A stretch of DNA of 64,000 nt. Source: Duganella sp. OV510 (GTDB lineage Bacteria; Pseudomonadota; Gammaproteobacteria; Burkholderiales; Burkholderiaceae_D). The stretch lies in the NCBI RefSeq assembly GCF_900100205.1, contig NZ_FNEQ01000004.1, positions 186,001 through 250,000 on the forward strand. The letters are read 5' to 3'. Under the pieces are notes generated by a model. It did not search any database, had not been told where the DNA came from, and saw only the letters and a program-made list of their open reading frames with translations. Of this stretch, positions 1 through 9,638 are shown one piece after another; position 1 is the first letter of the stretch, and each line of letters starts with the position of its first letter. The translations under genes were made by a program, and so were the position numbers.

Positions 1-1205
1 AGTTCATAGGTGGCCGGCAGCAGCCAGTCGCCGTGGCCGGTCTTGCCGTGGTTGCTCCACTCGCCGGTGTCATCGAACTTGCCGACCACGCGCGGGCGTT
101 GGCCGTCCGGCAGGTTGTACAGTTCTTCCTTCAGCGCGTATTCGAGGATCTGGCGCTTCTCTTCCACCACCAGGATCTCATCCAGGCCCTTGGCGAATTC
201 CTGCACGCCTTCCGCTTCCAGCGGCCAGGTCATGCCGATCTTGTACAGGCGGATGCCGATGTCGGCAGCAGCTTGCTCATCGATGCCCAGGTCGGCCAGC
301 GCCTGGCGCGTATCGAGATACGATTTGCCGGCGGTGATGATGCCGATCTTCGGCTTCGGCGAATCCCAGATGATCTTGTTCAGCTTATTCGCGCGGCAGT
401 AGGCCAGCGCGGCGTACCACTTGTAGCTGTTCATGCGGACTTCCATGTCCAGCACGGTGTCCGGCCAGCGGATATTCAGGCCGCCTTCCGGCAGGTCGAA
501 GTCGGTCGGCAATGCGATCTGCACGCGGTCCGGATCGAAGTCCACCACGGCGCCGGATTCGATGATGTCGGTCACGCACTTCATCGACACCCACAGGCCG
601 GTGTAGCGGCTCATCGCCCATGCGTGCAGGCCGTAGTCGATGTATTCCTGCACCGACGCTGGATACAGCACCGGGATGCCGCAGGCGTTGAGGATGTGAT
701 CCGACTGGTGCGCGGTCGAAGACGACTTGGCCGCGTGGTCGTCGCCGGCCAGTACCAGCACGCCGCCATGCCTGGCGCTCCCCGCATTATTCGCGTGTTT
801 GAAGACGTCGCCGCAGCGGTCCACGCCTGGGCCTTTGCCATACCACATCGAGAACACGCCATCGTACTTGGCGTCTTTGAACAGATTGGTTTGCTGGGTG
901 CCCCAGACGGCGGTGGCCGCGAGGTCTTCATTCATCCCCGGATGGAATTTGACGTGATGTTCGTCGAGGTACTTCTTGGCCTTCATCGCCGTCATGTCGA
1001 CGCTGGTGACGGGCGAACCGCGATAGCCGGTGATGTAGCCTGCGGTGTTCAGGCCGGCCTTCAGATCGCGCTCGCGCTGCATCATCGGCAGGCGTATCAG
1101 CGCCTGGGTGCCGGTCATGAAGGCGCGGCCGCGTTCCAGCGTCCATTTATCGTCCAGCGTGATGTCGGCCGGGTCCAATAGCAAACCCTTTTGAGGTGCA
1201 TTCAT
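1..1205 (-). CDS. Indolepyruvate ferredoxin oxidoreductase family protein (5' part, runs off the window)
   Basis: 401 codons are visible, starting at an ATG (1203-1205, MNAPQKGLLLDPADIT) and open to the window edge. The N-terminus, with GYRGSPVTSVD near residue 60 and GDDHAAKSSSTAHQSD near residue 155, matches the alpha-like, TPP-binding half of the large fused indolepyruvate:ferredoxin oxidoreductases of Burkholderiales, usually around 1,150-1,200 aa. These enzymes oxidatively decarboxylate aryl-pyruvates made by transamination of aromatic amino acids to aryl-acetyl-CoA. The neighbouring hpd gene (116 nt upstream, same strand) also consumes an aryl-pyruvate, so an aromatic amino acid catabolic unit is inferred. 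The gamma/beta parts lie outside the window and cannot be checked. Confidence 0.85.
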   Translation of the reverse strand, partial: MNAPQKGLLLDPADITLDDKWTLERGRAFMTGTQALIRLPMMQRERDLKAGLNTAGYITGYRGSPVTSVDMTAMKAKKYLDEHHVKFHPGMNEDLAATAVWGTQQTNLFKDAKYDGVFSMWYGKGPGVDRCGDVFKHANNAGSARHGGVLVLAGDDHAAKSSSTAHQSDHILNACGIPVLYPASVQEYIDYGLHAWAMSRYTGLWVSMKCVTDIIESGAVVDFDPDRVQIALPTDFDLPEGGLNIRWPDTVLDMEVRMNSYKWYAALAYCRANKLNKIIWDSPKPKIGIITAGKSYLDTRQALADLGIDEQAAADIGIRLYKIGMTWPLEAEGVQEFAKGLDEILVVEEKRQILEYALKEELYNLPDGQRPRVVGKFDDTGEWSNHGKTGHGDWLLPATYE

Positions 1206-1320
1206 TGTTTTTGTCTCCAAATTTTTAGATACGCAGCGCGGCAAGGCCGGATAGGCTTTGCCGCGTGGCGCCGGTGCTCTGTCTATGTGCTTTGCTACCG
1301 GCCTGCTATTACTCTACTCT

Positions 1321-2442
<1,122 letters not shown>

Positions 2443-2469
2443 GCGTGTCTCCTTATTCGAATAGCGCAC

Positions 2470-2497
2470 AGTATAGATCCGCTCCGACAGCAGTAAA
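2470..2497 (-). promoter_or_regulatory. Probable sigma-70 promoter of hpd
   Basis: On the minus strand a -35-like TTTACT (2492-2497) and a -10 TATACT (2470-2475) are separated by 16 nt and lie 28 nt upstream of the hpd start codon. Only the motif is seen; the transcription start is inferred. Confidence 0.45.
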
Positions 2498-2529
2498 TTG
2501 CAAACAATTCCCACGCCCAGCCATTTTGA

Positions 2530-2542
2530 GCAATAATATTGC
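2530..2542. promoter_or_regulatory. Candidate Lrp/AsnC operator
   Basis: GCAATAATATTGC is a perfect 13-bp palindrome in the AT-rich gap between hpd and its divergent Lrp-family gene, 27 nt upstream of the regulator start. Its form (short AT-centred dyad) suits AsnC-type regulators. Autoregulation and control of hpd are inferred. Confidence 0.4.
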
Positions 2543-2568
2543 CTTAATTGAGAATTTCCGAGGTATTT

Positions 2569-3093
2569 ATGACCAAAATTGCGCTAGACAAAACCGATCG
2601 TAAGATTCTGTCCATATTGCAATCCGACGGCCGCCTGTCGAACCAGGACGTGGCCGAACTGGTGGCGCTGTCTCCTTCCCCCTGCCTGCGCCGCATCAAG
2701 CGCCTGGAAGAAGCAGGCGTGATCCGCCAATACGTCGCGCTGCTGGACCCGGACAAGATCGGCCTGGGCTTGCTGGCGTATGTGAACGTGCGGCTGGAGA
2801 AGCACAGCGAAGCGGCGGCGCACAGCAACGCGCGCGCACTGGGCGCCGCCAACGCGCCGCCATCGCCGCGCGCCGACTTCGCCGAATCGGTGGCGCAATG
2901 GCCGGAAGTGGTGGCCTGCTACGCCATGACCGGCGAAATGGACTACCTGCTGCGCGTGCACGTGGAAGACATGGACCACTTCTCGCGCTTCATGATGGCG
3001 ACGCTGCTGCGCCACCCGGCCGTGCTGGACGTGAAGTCCTCGTTCGCCCTGCAACGCATCAAGGACACCACCGCACTGCCGCTGGCCGATTAA
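2569..3093 (+). CDS. Lrp/AsnC family transcriptional regulator
   Basis: A 174-aa protein; the ATG at 2569 follows CCGAGG, so the ORF's upstream in-frame start is rejected. Residues 4-65 form the AsnC-type winged helix (LDKTDRKILSILQSDGR, then SPSPCLRRIKRLEEAGVI). The RAM ligand domain follows (EVVACYAMTGEMDYLLRV). Between beta-1 and helix-1 of the RAM domain it carries about 20 extra residues rich in Ala, Asn and Pro (HSNARALGAANAPPSPRADF), making it longer than the usual 150-165 aa. Its place opposite hpd suggests it senses an aromatic amino acid and controls tyrosine breakdown. Confidence 0.92.
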   Translation: MTKIALDKTDRKILSILQSDGRLSNQDVAELVALSPSPCLRRIKRLEEAGVIRQYVALLDPDKIGLGLLAYVNVRLEKHSEAAAHSNARALGAANAPPSPRADFAESVAQWPEVVACYAMTGEMDYLLRVHVEDMDHFSRFMMATLLRHPAVLDVKSSFALQRIKDTTALPLAD

Positions 3094-3096
3094 GAT

Positions 3097-4326
3097 TTAC
3101 TGCAGGCCGAGGCCCAGTTTATCCAGCGCCTCGCCAATCGGAATGAACAGGCCAATACCGGCGGCGTCGGCGCCCTTGGCTTTGGCCTTGGCGATGCCGA
3201 TCAGGCCACCGTCGGCGTCCACCAGCGGGCCGCCGCTGTTGCCGGGGTTAAGCGGCACATCGCTCTGGATATAGACCTGTTCATCGAACTTGCGCACGCC
3301 GCTGAACACGCCGCGCGTGACGGTGCTGGCCAGCGCGGCGCCAAACGGCGAACCGATCGCATACACGTCGTCGCCGGGCTTGGCGACCTCCAGGCGCACA
3401 TACACCGGCACCGGCGGTTCGATATCGGTCTTGATCAGCGCCACGTCGCGTGCGGCGTCGCGGCGCACCACCTCGCCCGGCACCGAATAGCCGCCCTGCA
3501 TCCGCACCCGCACATATCTGGCGTCGCCCACCACGTGCTGGTTCGAAATCACATAGCCATCGCGGCCGATGAAGAAGCCGGAACCGCTGGCACCGGCGTT
3601 TTCCACCGTAACCACGGCGCTGATGATCGCCTTGGCACTGGTCTTCACGCTTTCCTTCGGCCGCGCGCCATTCTTCACCGTCAGCAGATCCGGCGTGGCG
3701 GCGACCGGCGCTGCGGGCTTGTCGCGAAAGGCGTTGACATAGGCCGGATCGGCAAACAGCTGGTTGAGTACATTGGCCATCAGCTTGTCGTGGAAGTCCG
3801 CCTCCTTGATCCGGCTGTCCGAAGTAAAGCTGCCTTCGATCACGCGCGAGTACACCACTTTCTGCTGCTGGTTGGAGAACAGTTCAGCTTTCACCGTCAT
3901 CTGCATGGTGCCGCTCATCTCCGGCGCCGCGATACAGACCGTGCTCTTCATCGCCGTCAGCGACAGACCGATGCGGAAATCAGCGCCGTTGCTGGCACCT
4001 GGACTGGCAAAGGCCGAGTTATCGGCCTCGTACTTGGGATAACCCAGCGCCGCCGAGCGCTCGTTGAAGACGATCAGCATCCGGCGCGACACGTACTGGT
4101 CGTAGGTCTTGCTGTAGATGAAATCGGCGGAGTTGGTGCAGAACAGGCCGCGCGACACGGTGCCGATTTTTTGCGGCTGCTCGATGCTCACGCGCCAGTT
4201 CTTCAGTTGCGCGGTCTTGCTCAGGCCCTCGCCGGCAACGTTGATCGGCTGGCCGCCATCGGCGAACGCCGGGGTTGCGGAGGCCATGAACAAGGCGATG
4301 CTACACAAGCTGACTAGCGACTTCAC
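3097..4326 (-). CDS. Secreted S1C trypsin-like serine protease
   Basis: 409 aa with a classical signal peptide (MKSLVSLCSIALFMASATPAFA), so periplasmic. An N-terminal region of about 200 residues of unknown function precedes a C-terminal HtrA-like trypsin fold. The triad is visible: His about 264 (SNQHVVGD), Asp about 293 (RDVALIK) and Ser about 363 (GNSGGPL). No PDZ domain follows, unlike DegP/DegS. It is convergent with the Lrp gene (3-nt gap). It is probably active on periplasmic proteins; the substrate is unknown. Confidence 0.85.
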   Translation of the reverse strand: MKSLVSLCSIALFMASATPAFADGGQPINVAGEGLSKTAQLKNWRVSIEQPQKIGTVSRGLFCTNSADFIYSKTYDQYVSRRMLIVFNERSAALGYPKYEADNSAFASPGASNGADFRIGLSLTAMKSTVCIAAPEMSGTMQMTVKAELFSNQQQKVVYSRVIEGSFTSDSRIKEADFHDKLMANVLNQLFADPAYVNAFRDKPAAPVAATPDLLTVKNGARPKESVKTSAKAIISAVVTVENAGASGSGFFIGRDGYVISNQHVVGDARYVRVRMQGGYSVPGEVVRRDAARDVALIKTDIEPPVPVYVRLEVAKPGDDVYAIGSPFGAALASTVTRGVFSGVRKFDEQVYIQSDVPLNPGNSGGPLVDADGGLIGIAKAKAKGADAAGIGLFIPIGEALDKLGLGLQ

Positions 4327-4403
4327 ACTCAGACCCTTTGATAATATTAAAGTACAGCAATATTATCACGTTGATATGTCTAGAGAATTGCGAATCGGTA
4401 ATT

Positions 4404-5069
4404 TTATTTCTTGCCGATCAGGCGCCCGATCCACTTGGCGGCGATGCGCTTGTTGGCCTTGTAGGTGTAGTCGAGCACCGCGAATTGTTCGTGCAGCGCC
4501 TCTTGCAGCATGCTGGACGGATCGGCCGGCAGCAGCTTCAGGTAGGCATCGGCCTCGCCATAGTCGCGATGGATTTCCATGCCGGCCTTCTTGGCGATGT
4601 GCATCATGGTCTTGTTGGTCGACAGGCAGTGCATGTACAGCGTGTCGACATCGTTGTTGCGGCAATGGATGGCGGCGCGCTCGAACAGCCTGGAGCCGAC
4701 GCCCATGCCGCGCGCCGAACGGCTGACCGAGACGCCGAATTCCGCCACCCGCTCCTTTTCCGTCACCGTGCTGGATTCATCGCGCGGCGCGAACGCCAGA
4801 TGGCCGACCGCCACCAGCCGGAACACGCGGTTGTACACGCCAAACACCATGTCGCGCGAGAAGTCGATGCGATTGACGTAGTTGCTCACCTGCTCGTCCG
4901 GCAGCACGGAGCCGAAGCGCAGCAGGCGGTCGCTGTCTTCCAGTTCCATGAAGTGCCGCAGCATGCGGCGCCGGTCGCGTTCACGCAGTTCCTTCACCAG
5001 CACCGTCGGACGCTTGCCGTCCTTGTTTCTCAACCGGCGCAATGGGTTCTGGAACAGGTCGGCGCTCAT
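4404..5069 (-). CDS. GNAT family N-acetyltransferase
   Basis: 221 aa. The acetyl-CoA binding signature of the GNAT fold is visible at about residues 115-130 (VSRSARGMGVGSRLFERA, fitting the Q/R-x-x-G-x-G/A motif A), followed by the helix typical of motif B (MMHIAKKAGMEIHRDYGE). The N-terminal part (RRRMLRHFMELEDSDRLLRFG) is common in GNATs often annotated near cca or glutathione genes in Burkholderiales. The acceptor substrate cannot be told. It overlaps the end of cca by 4 nt (start codon inside the cca stop), so it is co-translated with cca and gst. Confidence 0.85.
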   Translation of the reverse strand: MSADLFQNPLRRLRNKDGKRPTVLVKELRERDRRRMLRHFMELEDSDRLLRFGSVLPDEQVSNYVNRIDFSRDMVFGVYNRVFRLVAVGHLAFAPRDESSTVTEKERVAEFGVSVSRSARGMGVGSRLFERAAIHCRNNDVDTLYMHCLSTNKTMMHIAKKAGMEIHRDYGEADAYLKLLPADPSSMLQEALHEQFAVLDYTYKANKRIAAKWIGRLIGKK

Positions 5070-6307
5070 TCCTCGTCTTCTTCTTTCAGCGCGGCCTTGA
5101 CAGCGCGCACCCGCGCCGCGTGCACGCGCTCAGGGATGCGTTGCGGGTTATCGGCGCAGCCTTGCGCGATTTCGCCGGCGTTGACGCCGCGCGCCGCCGC
5201 CAGCGCTGCCTCCAGATGCGCCAGTTGCGGGAACGGCGTCTCCGCATAGCTGGCCTCAGGGCCGATGCGGCCACGTGCATCGCATTCAGTCGCCAGCAGC
5301 ATCTGCGTGAAACGTGCCGGCTTGCGGAAAGCGTCGCAACGCTCGAACAGGGTGACGATGGTGTTGGCGCGCAGTTGCAGCGCGCGGCCGACGTTGCCGT
5401 GTTCGCGTGTCGTCATCACTGCCAGGTCGCGGCATTCGGTTGGCACGCGCAGGCGCTTGCACACCTGTTCCACCAGCTTGACGCCCAGGCCTTCGTGGCC
5501 GTGATGCGCCGGCCAGTTGTCGGACGGCGTCACACCCTTGCCCAGGTCATGCATCAGGCAGGCGACGCGCACCGGCAGTTCGCGCTCCAGTTTTGCGGCA
5601 CAATCGATCACCTGCATCACGTGGACGCCGGTGTCGATCTCCGGATGCCATTTCTCTGGTTGCGGCACGCCCCACAGCGCGTCCAGTTCCGGCAGGATGC
5701 GCACCAGCGCGCCGCAGTCGCGCAGCACGGCGAACATGCGCGATGGCTTGTGCTCCATCAGGCCGCGCGCCAGTTCCTGCCATACGCGTTCGGCCACCAG
5801 CGCATCAACTTCGCCCTCAGCCACCATCCGCTTCATCAGTTCATTGGTTTCCGGCGCCACGGTGAAGTCGCTGAAACGCGCGGCAAAGCGCGCCAGCCGC
5901 AGAATGCGCACCGGGTCTTCGGCAAAGGCATCGGAGACGTGACGGAAGATGCGCTGTTCGATATCGCGCTGGCCGCCATACGGATCGGTAATGCTGCCGT
6001 CATCGGCGCGCGCCATGGCGTTGATGGTCAGGTCGCGCCGCACCAGGTCTTCCTCCAGCGTGACATCGGCCGAGGTGTGGAATACAAAGCCCTTGTAGCC
6101 CGGTGCGGTCTTGCGCTCGGTGCGCGCCAGTGCGTATTCCTCTTGCGTCTGCGGGTGCAGGAATACCGGGAAGTCCTTGCCCACCGGGCGGAAGCCCTTG
6201 GCGAGCATATCGTCCGGCGTGGCGCCCACCACCACATGGTCATGATCCTTGACCGGCAGGCCAAGCAGCGCATCTCGTACCGCGCCGCCTACAACATAGG
6301 TTTGCAT
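5066..6307 (-). CDS. cca: CCA-adding tRNA nucleotidyltransferase
   Basis: 413 aa when started at the ATG 6305-6307 (MQTYVVGGAVRD); an ATG 3 nt earlier is equally possible. It adds or repairs the 3' CCA of tRNAs. Visible: the nucleotidyltransferase signature GGAVRD (residues 7-12) with the metal-binding pair in KDHDHVVVG (DHD), the RRDLTINAMA motif, EDPVRILRLARFAARF (neck domain) and an HD domain (HVMQVIDCAAKL...CLMHDLGKG...HHGHEGLG). The HD domain is typical of class II enterobacterial-type enzymes with phosphatase/phosphodiesterase activity. The gene starts at the stop of gst and overlaps the GNAT gene by 4 nt. Confidence 0.96.
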   Translation of the reverse strand: MQTYVVGGAVRDALLGLPVKDHDHVVVGATPDDMLAKGFRPVGKDFPVFLHPQTQEEYALARTERKTAPGYKGFVFHTSADVTLEEDLVRRDLTINAMARADDGSITDPYGGQRDIEQRIFRHVSDAFAEDPVRILRLARFAARFSDFTVAPETNELMKRMVAEGEVDALVAERVWQELARGLMEHKPSRMFAVLRDCGALVRILPELDALWGVPQPEKWHPEIDTGVHVMQVIDCAAKLERELPVRVACLMHDLGKGVTPSDNWPAHHGHEGLGVKLVEQVCKRLRVPTECRDLAVMTTREHGNVGRALQLRANTIVTLFERCDAFRKPARFTQMLLATECDARGRIGPEASYAETPFPQLAHLEAALAAARGVNAGEIAQGCADNPQRIPERVHAARVRAVKAALKEEDEE

Positions 6308-7029
6308 CATTTGTCCGGCATCTCGGCGTCGTGCCTGGACGCCGTTTCGGTTTCCGCCAGCGCTTCGCTGACCCAGCGCGCCACCGCCGGATGCGACAGC
6401 ACGCGCTGGCAGTAAGCGTCCAGCGCTGGCGCCAGCGACACGCCATAGGTACGGAAGCGCATCACCACCGGCGCGTAATAGGCGTCCGCAATCGAGAATT
6501 CGCCGAACAGGAACTGGTGATGGCCGAAACGCGACAGGCACTCCTCCCAGATTTCGCTGATGCGGCCGATGTCGGCCTGCGTGCCCGGCGTGCGGCCCTT
6601 GCCCGGATAGCTGGCGCGGATATTCATCGACATCGAGGTGCGCAGGTCGCTGAAGCCGGCATGCATCTCGGCGCACACCGAACGCGCCATGGCGCGCGCC
6701 GCCACGTCCTGCGGCCACAGATGCAGCTCGGGGAACTGCTCGGCCAGGTATTCGCAGATAGCCAGGCTGTCCCAGATGGTCATCTCTTCGCCGGCCAGCA
6801 GCACCGGCACGCGGCCGGAGGCCGAGTAGCTGCAAATGCGGTTGGCGGTGTCGTCCTGGTCCAGCAGCACGCGCACTTCCTGGAACGGGATGCCGAAAGC
6901 AACCATGGTCACCCATGGGCGCATCGACCATGACGAGTAGTTCTTGTTGCCGATGATGAGCGTGAGGCCTGGCTCGCGCGCCGCCGCAAGCGTCTGCGAC
7001 AGGCTGGGATCGAGGTGGGTAGTCTGCAT
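6307..7029 (-). CDS. Glutathione S-transferase family protein
   Basis: 240 aa. Thioredoxin-like N-domain (LTLIIGNKNYSSWSMRPWV, then SGRVPVLLAGEEMTIWDSLAICEYLAE, with the glutathione-binding cis-Pro and the DS pair) and an alpha-helical C-domain (FLFGEFSIADAYYAPVV). The NKNYSSWSMRPW start is typical of a GST subfamily with Ser/Asn rather than Cys as the active residue. It begins 24 nt downstream of the transglycosylase stop region and is the first gene of gst-cca-GNAT. Substrate unknown. Confidence 0.9.
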   Translation of the reverse strand: MQTTHLDPSLSQTLAAAREPGLTLIIGNKNYSSWSMRPWVTMVAFGIPFQEVRVLLDQDDTANRICSYSASGRVPVLLAGEEMTIWDSLAICEYLAEQFPELHLWPQDVAARAMARSVCAEMHAGFSDLRTSMSMNIRASYPGKGRTPGTQADIGRISEIWEECLSRFGHHQFLFGEFSIADAYYAPVVMRFRTYGVSLAPALDAYCQRVLSHPAVARWVSEALAETETASRHDAEMPDK

Positions 7030-7052
7030 GGTGATACGTCCTGTTTTAAAAA

Positions 7053-9026
7053 TCAGCGCGGGCCGAAACTGGTTTCCTGTTCCTCGGCCTGGGTGTAGCC
7101 TTTCGGGCCGACCGTGCCCAGGCGCGCCTTCAGCGATTGCGGCCGCCCTTCAAACAGCGCCGCGTAGTAAGTGGCATTCGACATCACGTTCTTGACGTAA
7201 GTACGCGTTTCGAAATACGGGATCGACTCGATGAACACGGTGGCGTCCATCGGCTTGCTCAGCGTGGCGCGCCAGGTGCGCAGGCGTCCAGGGCCGGCGT
7301 TGTAGGCGGCGGTGGCCAGCACCTCGTTGCCGTCCATATTCCCCAGCACCATGTTCAGATAGTTCGTACCCAGCATGATGTTGTAGCGCACATCGCTCAG
7401 CATCTCCTGCGCGAAGTCGGACAGGCCGATCTTCTTGGCGACCCAGCGGCCGGTGGATGGCATCACCTGCATCAGGCCCGAGGCGCCGACGTGCGATTGC
7501 GCGTCCATGATGAAGCGCGATTCCTGGCGGATCAGCCCATACACCCAGGCCTTGTCCAGGCCCAGCGTCTGCGTGGCCGGATGCATCACATCGTTGTGCG
7601 GCGACGGGAAGCGCTGCGAATAATCGACCTGGATGCGGGTGCGCTCGGAGGTGTTGACCATGCGGTCGAGGATATTGTTCTGGCGCGCATATTCGGCAGC
7701 GGCCAGGTGTTCGCGTTCGTTGAAGCCGCGTAGCGCCCAGTTCCATTCGCGCGTGCCTTCAAAGCGCAAGCGCATGCTGAAGAACTTCAGCGCGCGCTGG
7801 ATGTTCGGGTTGGCGGCGATCGGCGCGATCTCGGCCTGCGAGATCGGCGCGCCCGGCGTTGGAATGGTAATCAGCTTGCCGGATTCCTCCAGCGCCAGCT
7901 GGCCATAATAATTCGACTGCTCCGAAATGCTGCGGAACAGCTGCAATGCCTCACCGTTTGGCTGGCTGCTGACGCCATCACGCGCCATCAGCGCGCGGCC
8001 CAGCCAGTACACCCAGGCCGGATCATTGCGCAGCGACTGCGGCATGGCGCGGATATTGTTCTCCACCTGGCGCCAGTCGCCGTTGCGCATGGCGATGCGG
8101 GTCTTCCATTGGATCTGGTCAATCGACAGCGGTGCGCCGCTGGAGCGCTTCCAGTAGTCGGTGGTTTCCGGCGACAGCGAATACGACGATTGCAGCGCGA
8201 TCGCCGCCCACGCCTGCTGCTGCTCCTGCGACGACATCTTCGGCATCGCCTTGTTCAGGCCCAGCACCGCCAGCTTGGTGCTGGTCTTGGCCAGCCGGCC
8301 GAGTGCGACGATGAAGATCTGGTGTTCGACCTTGCCTGGACCGATGCCCTTGGCCACCGCCACGGTCGGCAGGTCGACTGCCTGCACGGCTTTCTTTTCC
8401 GGGCCATCGAGCAGCGCGACGATGCGGCGCGCCTGGCCGGTGGCGTTGAACTCACCTGACAGGCGCAGTTGCGCGTACAGGTCTTCAGTGTTGAACTGGC
8501 CGTTCTGATACAGCGTGGCGATCAGGTCCGCGCATGGCTGGCCGTACACCGATGGAGAGGTCAGCAAGGCGCGCGCTTCGTCGGCCACTTTCTGGCCTTT
8601 CAGCGCGCGCGAGATCAGCGCATAGCATTTGACCTGGGTGTCGTCGTTCAGCACAAACAGCGGATACTGTTCGTCGAAGGTGGCCCAGTCACGCTTGCGT
8701 CCCAGTTCCAGCAGCCAGTCGTTGCGCAGGCGGTCGACGATGGCCTGGCCCTGATAGCGCTTGAAGAAATCGCGGATATCGGCCTGCGTGGCATCCTTCA
8801 GGCGCGATTTCAGCCGATAATAATCAACGTAGGACGGAATGGAGTAGCTGGCCAGGCGGGCGGCGTAGAAATCCGCCTTGGTGGCGTCATCCTGGCGCAC
8901 GGCATCGCGCAGCAGCAGGAAGGCATCGTCATCCCTGCGGCTATCTGCGCTGATATCGTCGGCGTGGGCAAGCGAGGTAAAGGCAACGACGACAGCGCCG
9001 GCAATCCATTTCGAAGCAGAAATCAA
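7053..9026 (-). CDS. slt: Soluble lytic murein transglycosylase
   Basis: 657 aa. The start is a TTG (9024-9026) placed 7 nt after GAGAG; no ATG in frame would keep the signal peptide (MISASKWIAGAVVVAFTSLAHA). A long alpha-superhelical U-domain (residues about 30-460) precedes the GH23 catalytic SLT domain, with the catalytic Glu in GLIRQESRFI (about residue 502), GLMQVMPSTGRWVAKK and TAAYNAGPGR. It cleaves peptidoglycan to 1,6-anhydro-muropeptides in the periplasm during wall turnover. Divergent from the cyclo-ligase gene, with only 30 nt between the two starts, so the promoters must overlap. Confidence 0.93.
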   Translation of the reverse strand: MISASKWIAGAVVVAFTSLAHADDISADSRRDDDAFLLLRDAVRQDDATKADFYAARLASYSIPSYVDYYRLKSRLKDATQADIRDFFKRYQGQAIVDRLRNDWLLELGRKRDWATFDEQYPLFVLNDDTQVKCYALISRALKGQKVADEARALLTSPSVYGQPCADLIATLYQNGQFNTEDLYAQLRLSGEFNATGQARRIVALLDGPEKKAVQAVDLPTVAVAKGIGPGKVEHQIFIVALGRLAKTSTKLAVLGLNKAMPKMSSQEQQQAWAAIALQSSYSLSPETTDYWKRSSGAPLSIDQIQWKTRIAMRNGDWRQVENNIRAMPQSLRNDPAWVYWLGRALMARDGVSSQPNGEALQLFRSISEQSNYYGQLALEESGKLITIPTPGAPISQAEIAPIAANPNIQRALKFFSMRLRFEGTREWNWALRGFNEREHLAAAEYARQNNILDRMVNTSERTRIQVDYSQRFPSPHNDVMHPATQTLGLDKAWVYGLIRQESRFIMDAQSHVGASGLMQVMPSTGRWVAKKIGLSDFAQEMLSDVRYNIMLGTNYLNMVLGNMDGNEVLATAAYNAGPGRLRTWRATLSKPMDATVFIESIPYFETRTYVKNVMSNATYYAALFEGRPQSLKARLGTVGPKGYTQAEEQETSFGPR

Positions 9027-9056
9027 TGTGCAACTCTCTAAAGTCTTGAACCAAAT

Positions 9057-9638
9057 ATGACCAGCGACCCTAGAATACCACGCAGCGCGACCGTCTCACC
9101 AGTAGAGAAGGCGGAATTGCGCAAGCAGCTGCTGACCGCGCGCCGTGCGCTTGATCCGGCCACGCGCGCGGCCTGGGACCGCGCCATCGGCGATCACGTG
9201 ATCGCCTGGTGGAAGGCCGCGCGGCCGGCGGCGTTGGGCGTCTACTGGCCGCTGCGCGACGAGCCGGACCTGCATCCGGCCTACGCGGAACTGGCGCGCC
9301 TCGGCGCACGGCTGCTGTTGCCGGTGGTGGTGCAAAAAGATGCGGCGCTGGAGTTTGCCGAATGGCGCATCGGCGAGGTGATGGTGAAGGACCAGATGGG
9401 GGTGGCCGTGCCGGCCGATCTGCGCTTGCAGGCGGACTATCCGCCGGCGCTGCTGGTGCCTTGCTTGGGATTTAATCCACAAGGTTATCGATTGGGCTAC
9501 GGCGGCGGTTTTTACGACCGCACGCTGGCGCGTCACACACCGCGTCCGCAGACACTGGGGATTGCCTACCAGTGTCTGCAGGTGCAGTTTGCCGGCGATC
9601 GTCATGATGTGGCGCTGGACCGCATCATCACCGAGTGA
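9057..9638 (+). CDS. 5-formyltetrahydrofolate cyclo-ligase
   Basis: 193 aa, slightly long at the N-terminus for the family. It converts 5-formyl-THF to 5,10-methenyl-THF using ATP, returning stored folate to the one-carbon pool. Signatures: KAELRKQLLTARRALDP at the N-terminus, the PALLVPCLGFN block and the nucleotide/folate loop GYRLGYGGGFYDRTLA. It is convergent with metF, whose product works two steps along in the same folate pathway; the two stop codons abut (9638/9639). Confidence 0.95.
   Translation: MTSDPRIPRSATVSPVEKAELRKQLLTARRALDPATRAAWDRAIGDHVIAWWKAARPAALGVYWPLRDEPDLHPAYAELARLGARLLLPVVVQKDAALEFAEWRIGEVMVKDQMGVAVPADLRLQADYPPALLVPCLGFNPQGYRLGYGGGFYDRTLARHTPRPQTLGIAYQCLQVQFAGDRHDVALDRIITE

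Noticed and set aside
33..1181. Long plus-strand open frame opposite the indolepyruvate oxidoreductase gene
   Set aside because: High-GC antisense shadow; His/Arg/Val-rich translation with no domain, and the minus strand gives a clear enzyme.
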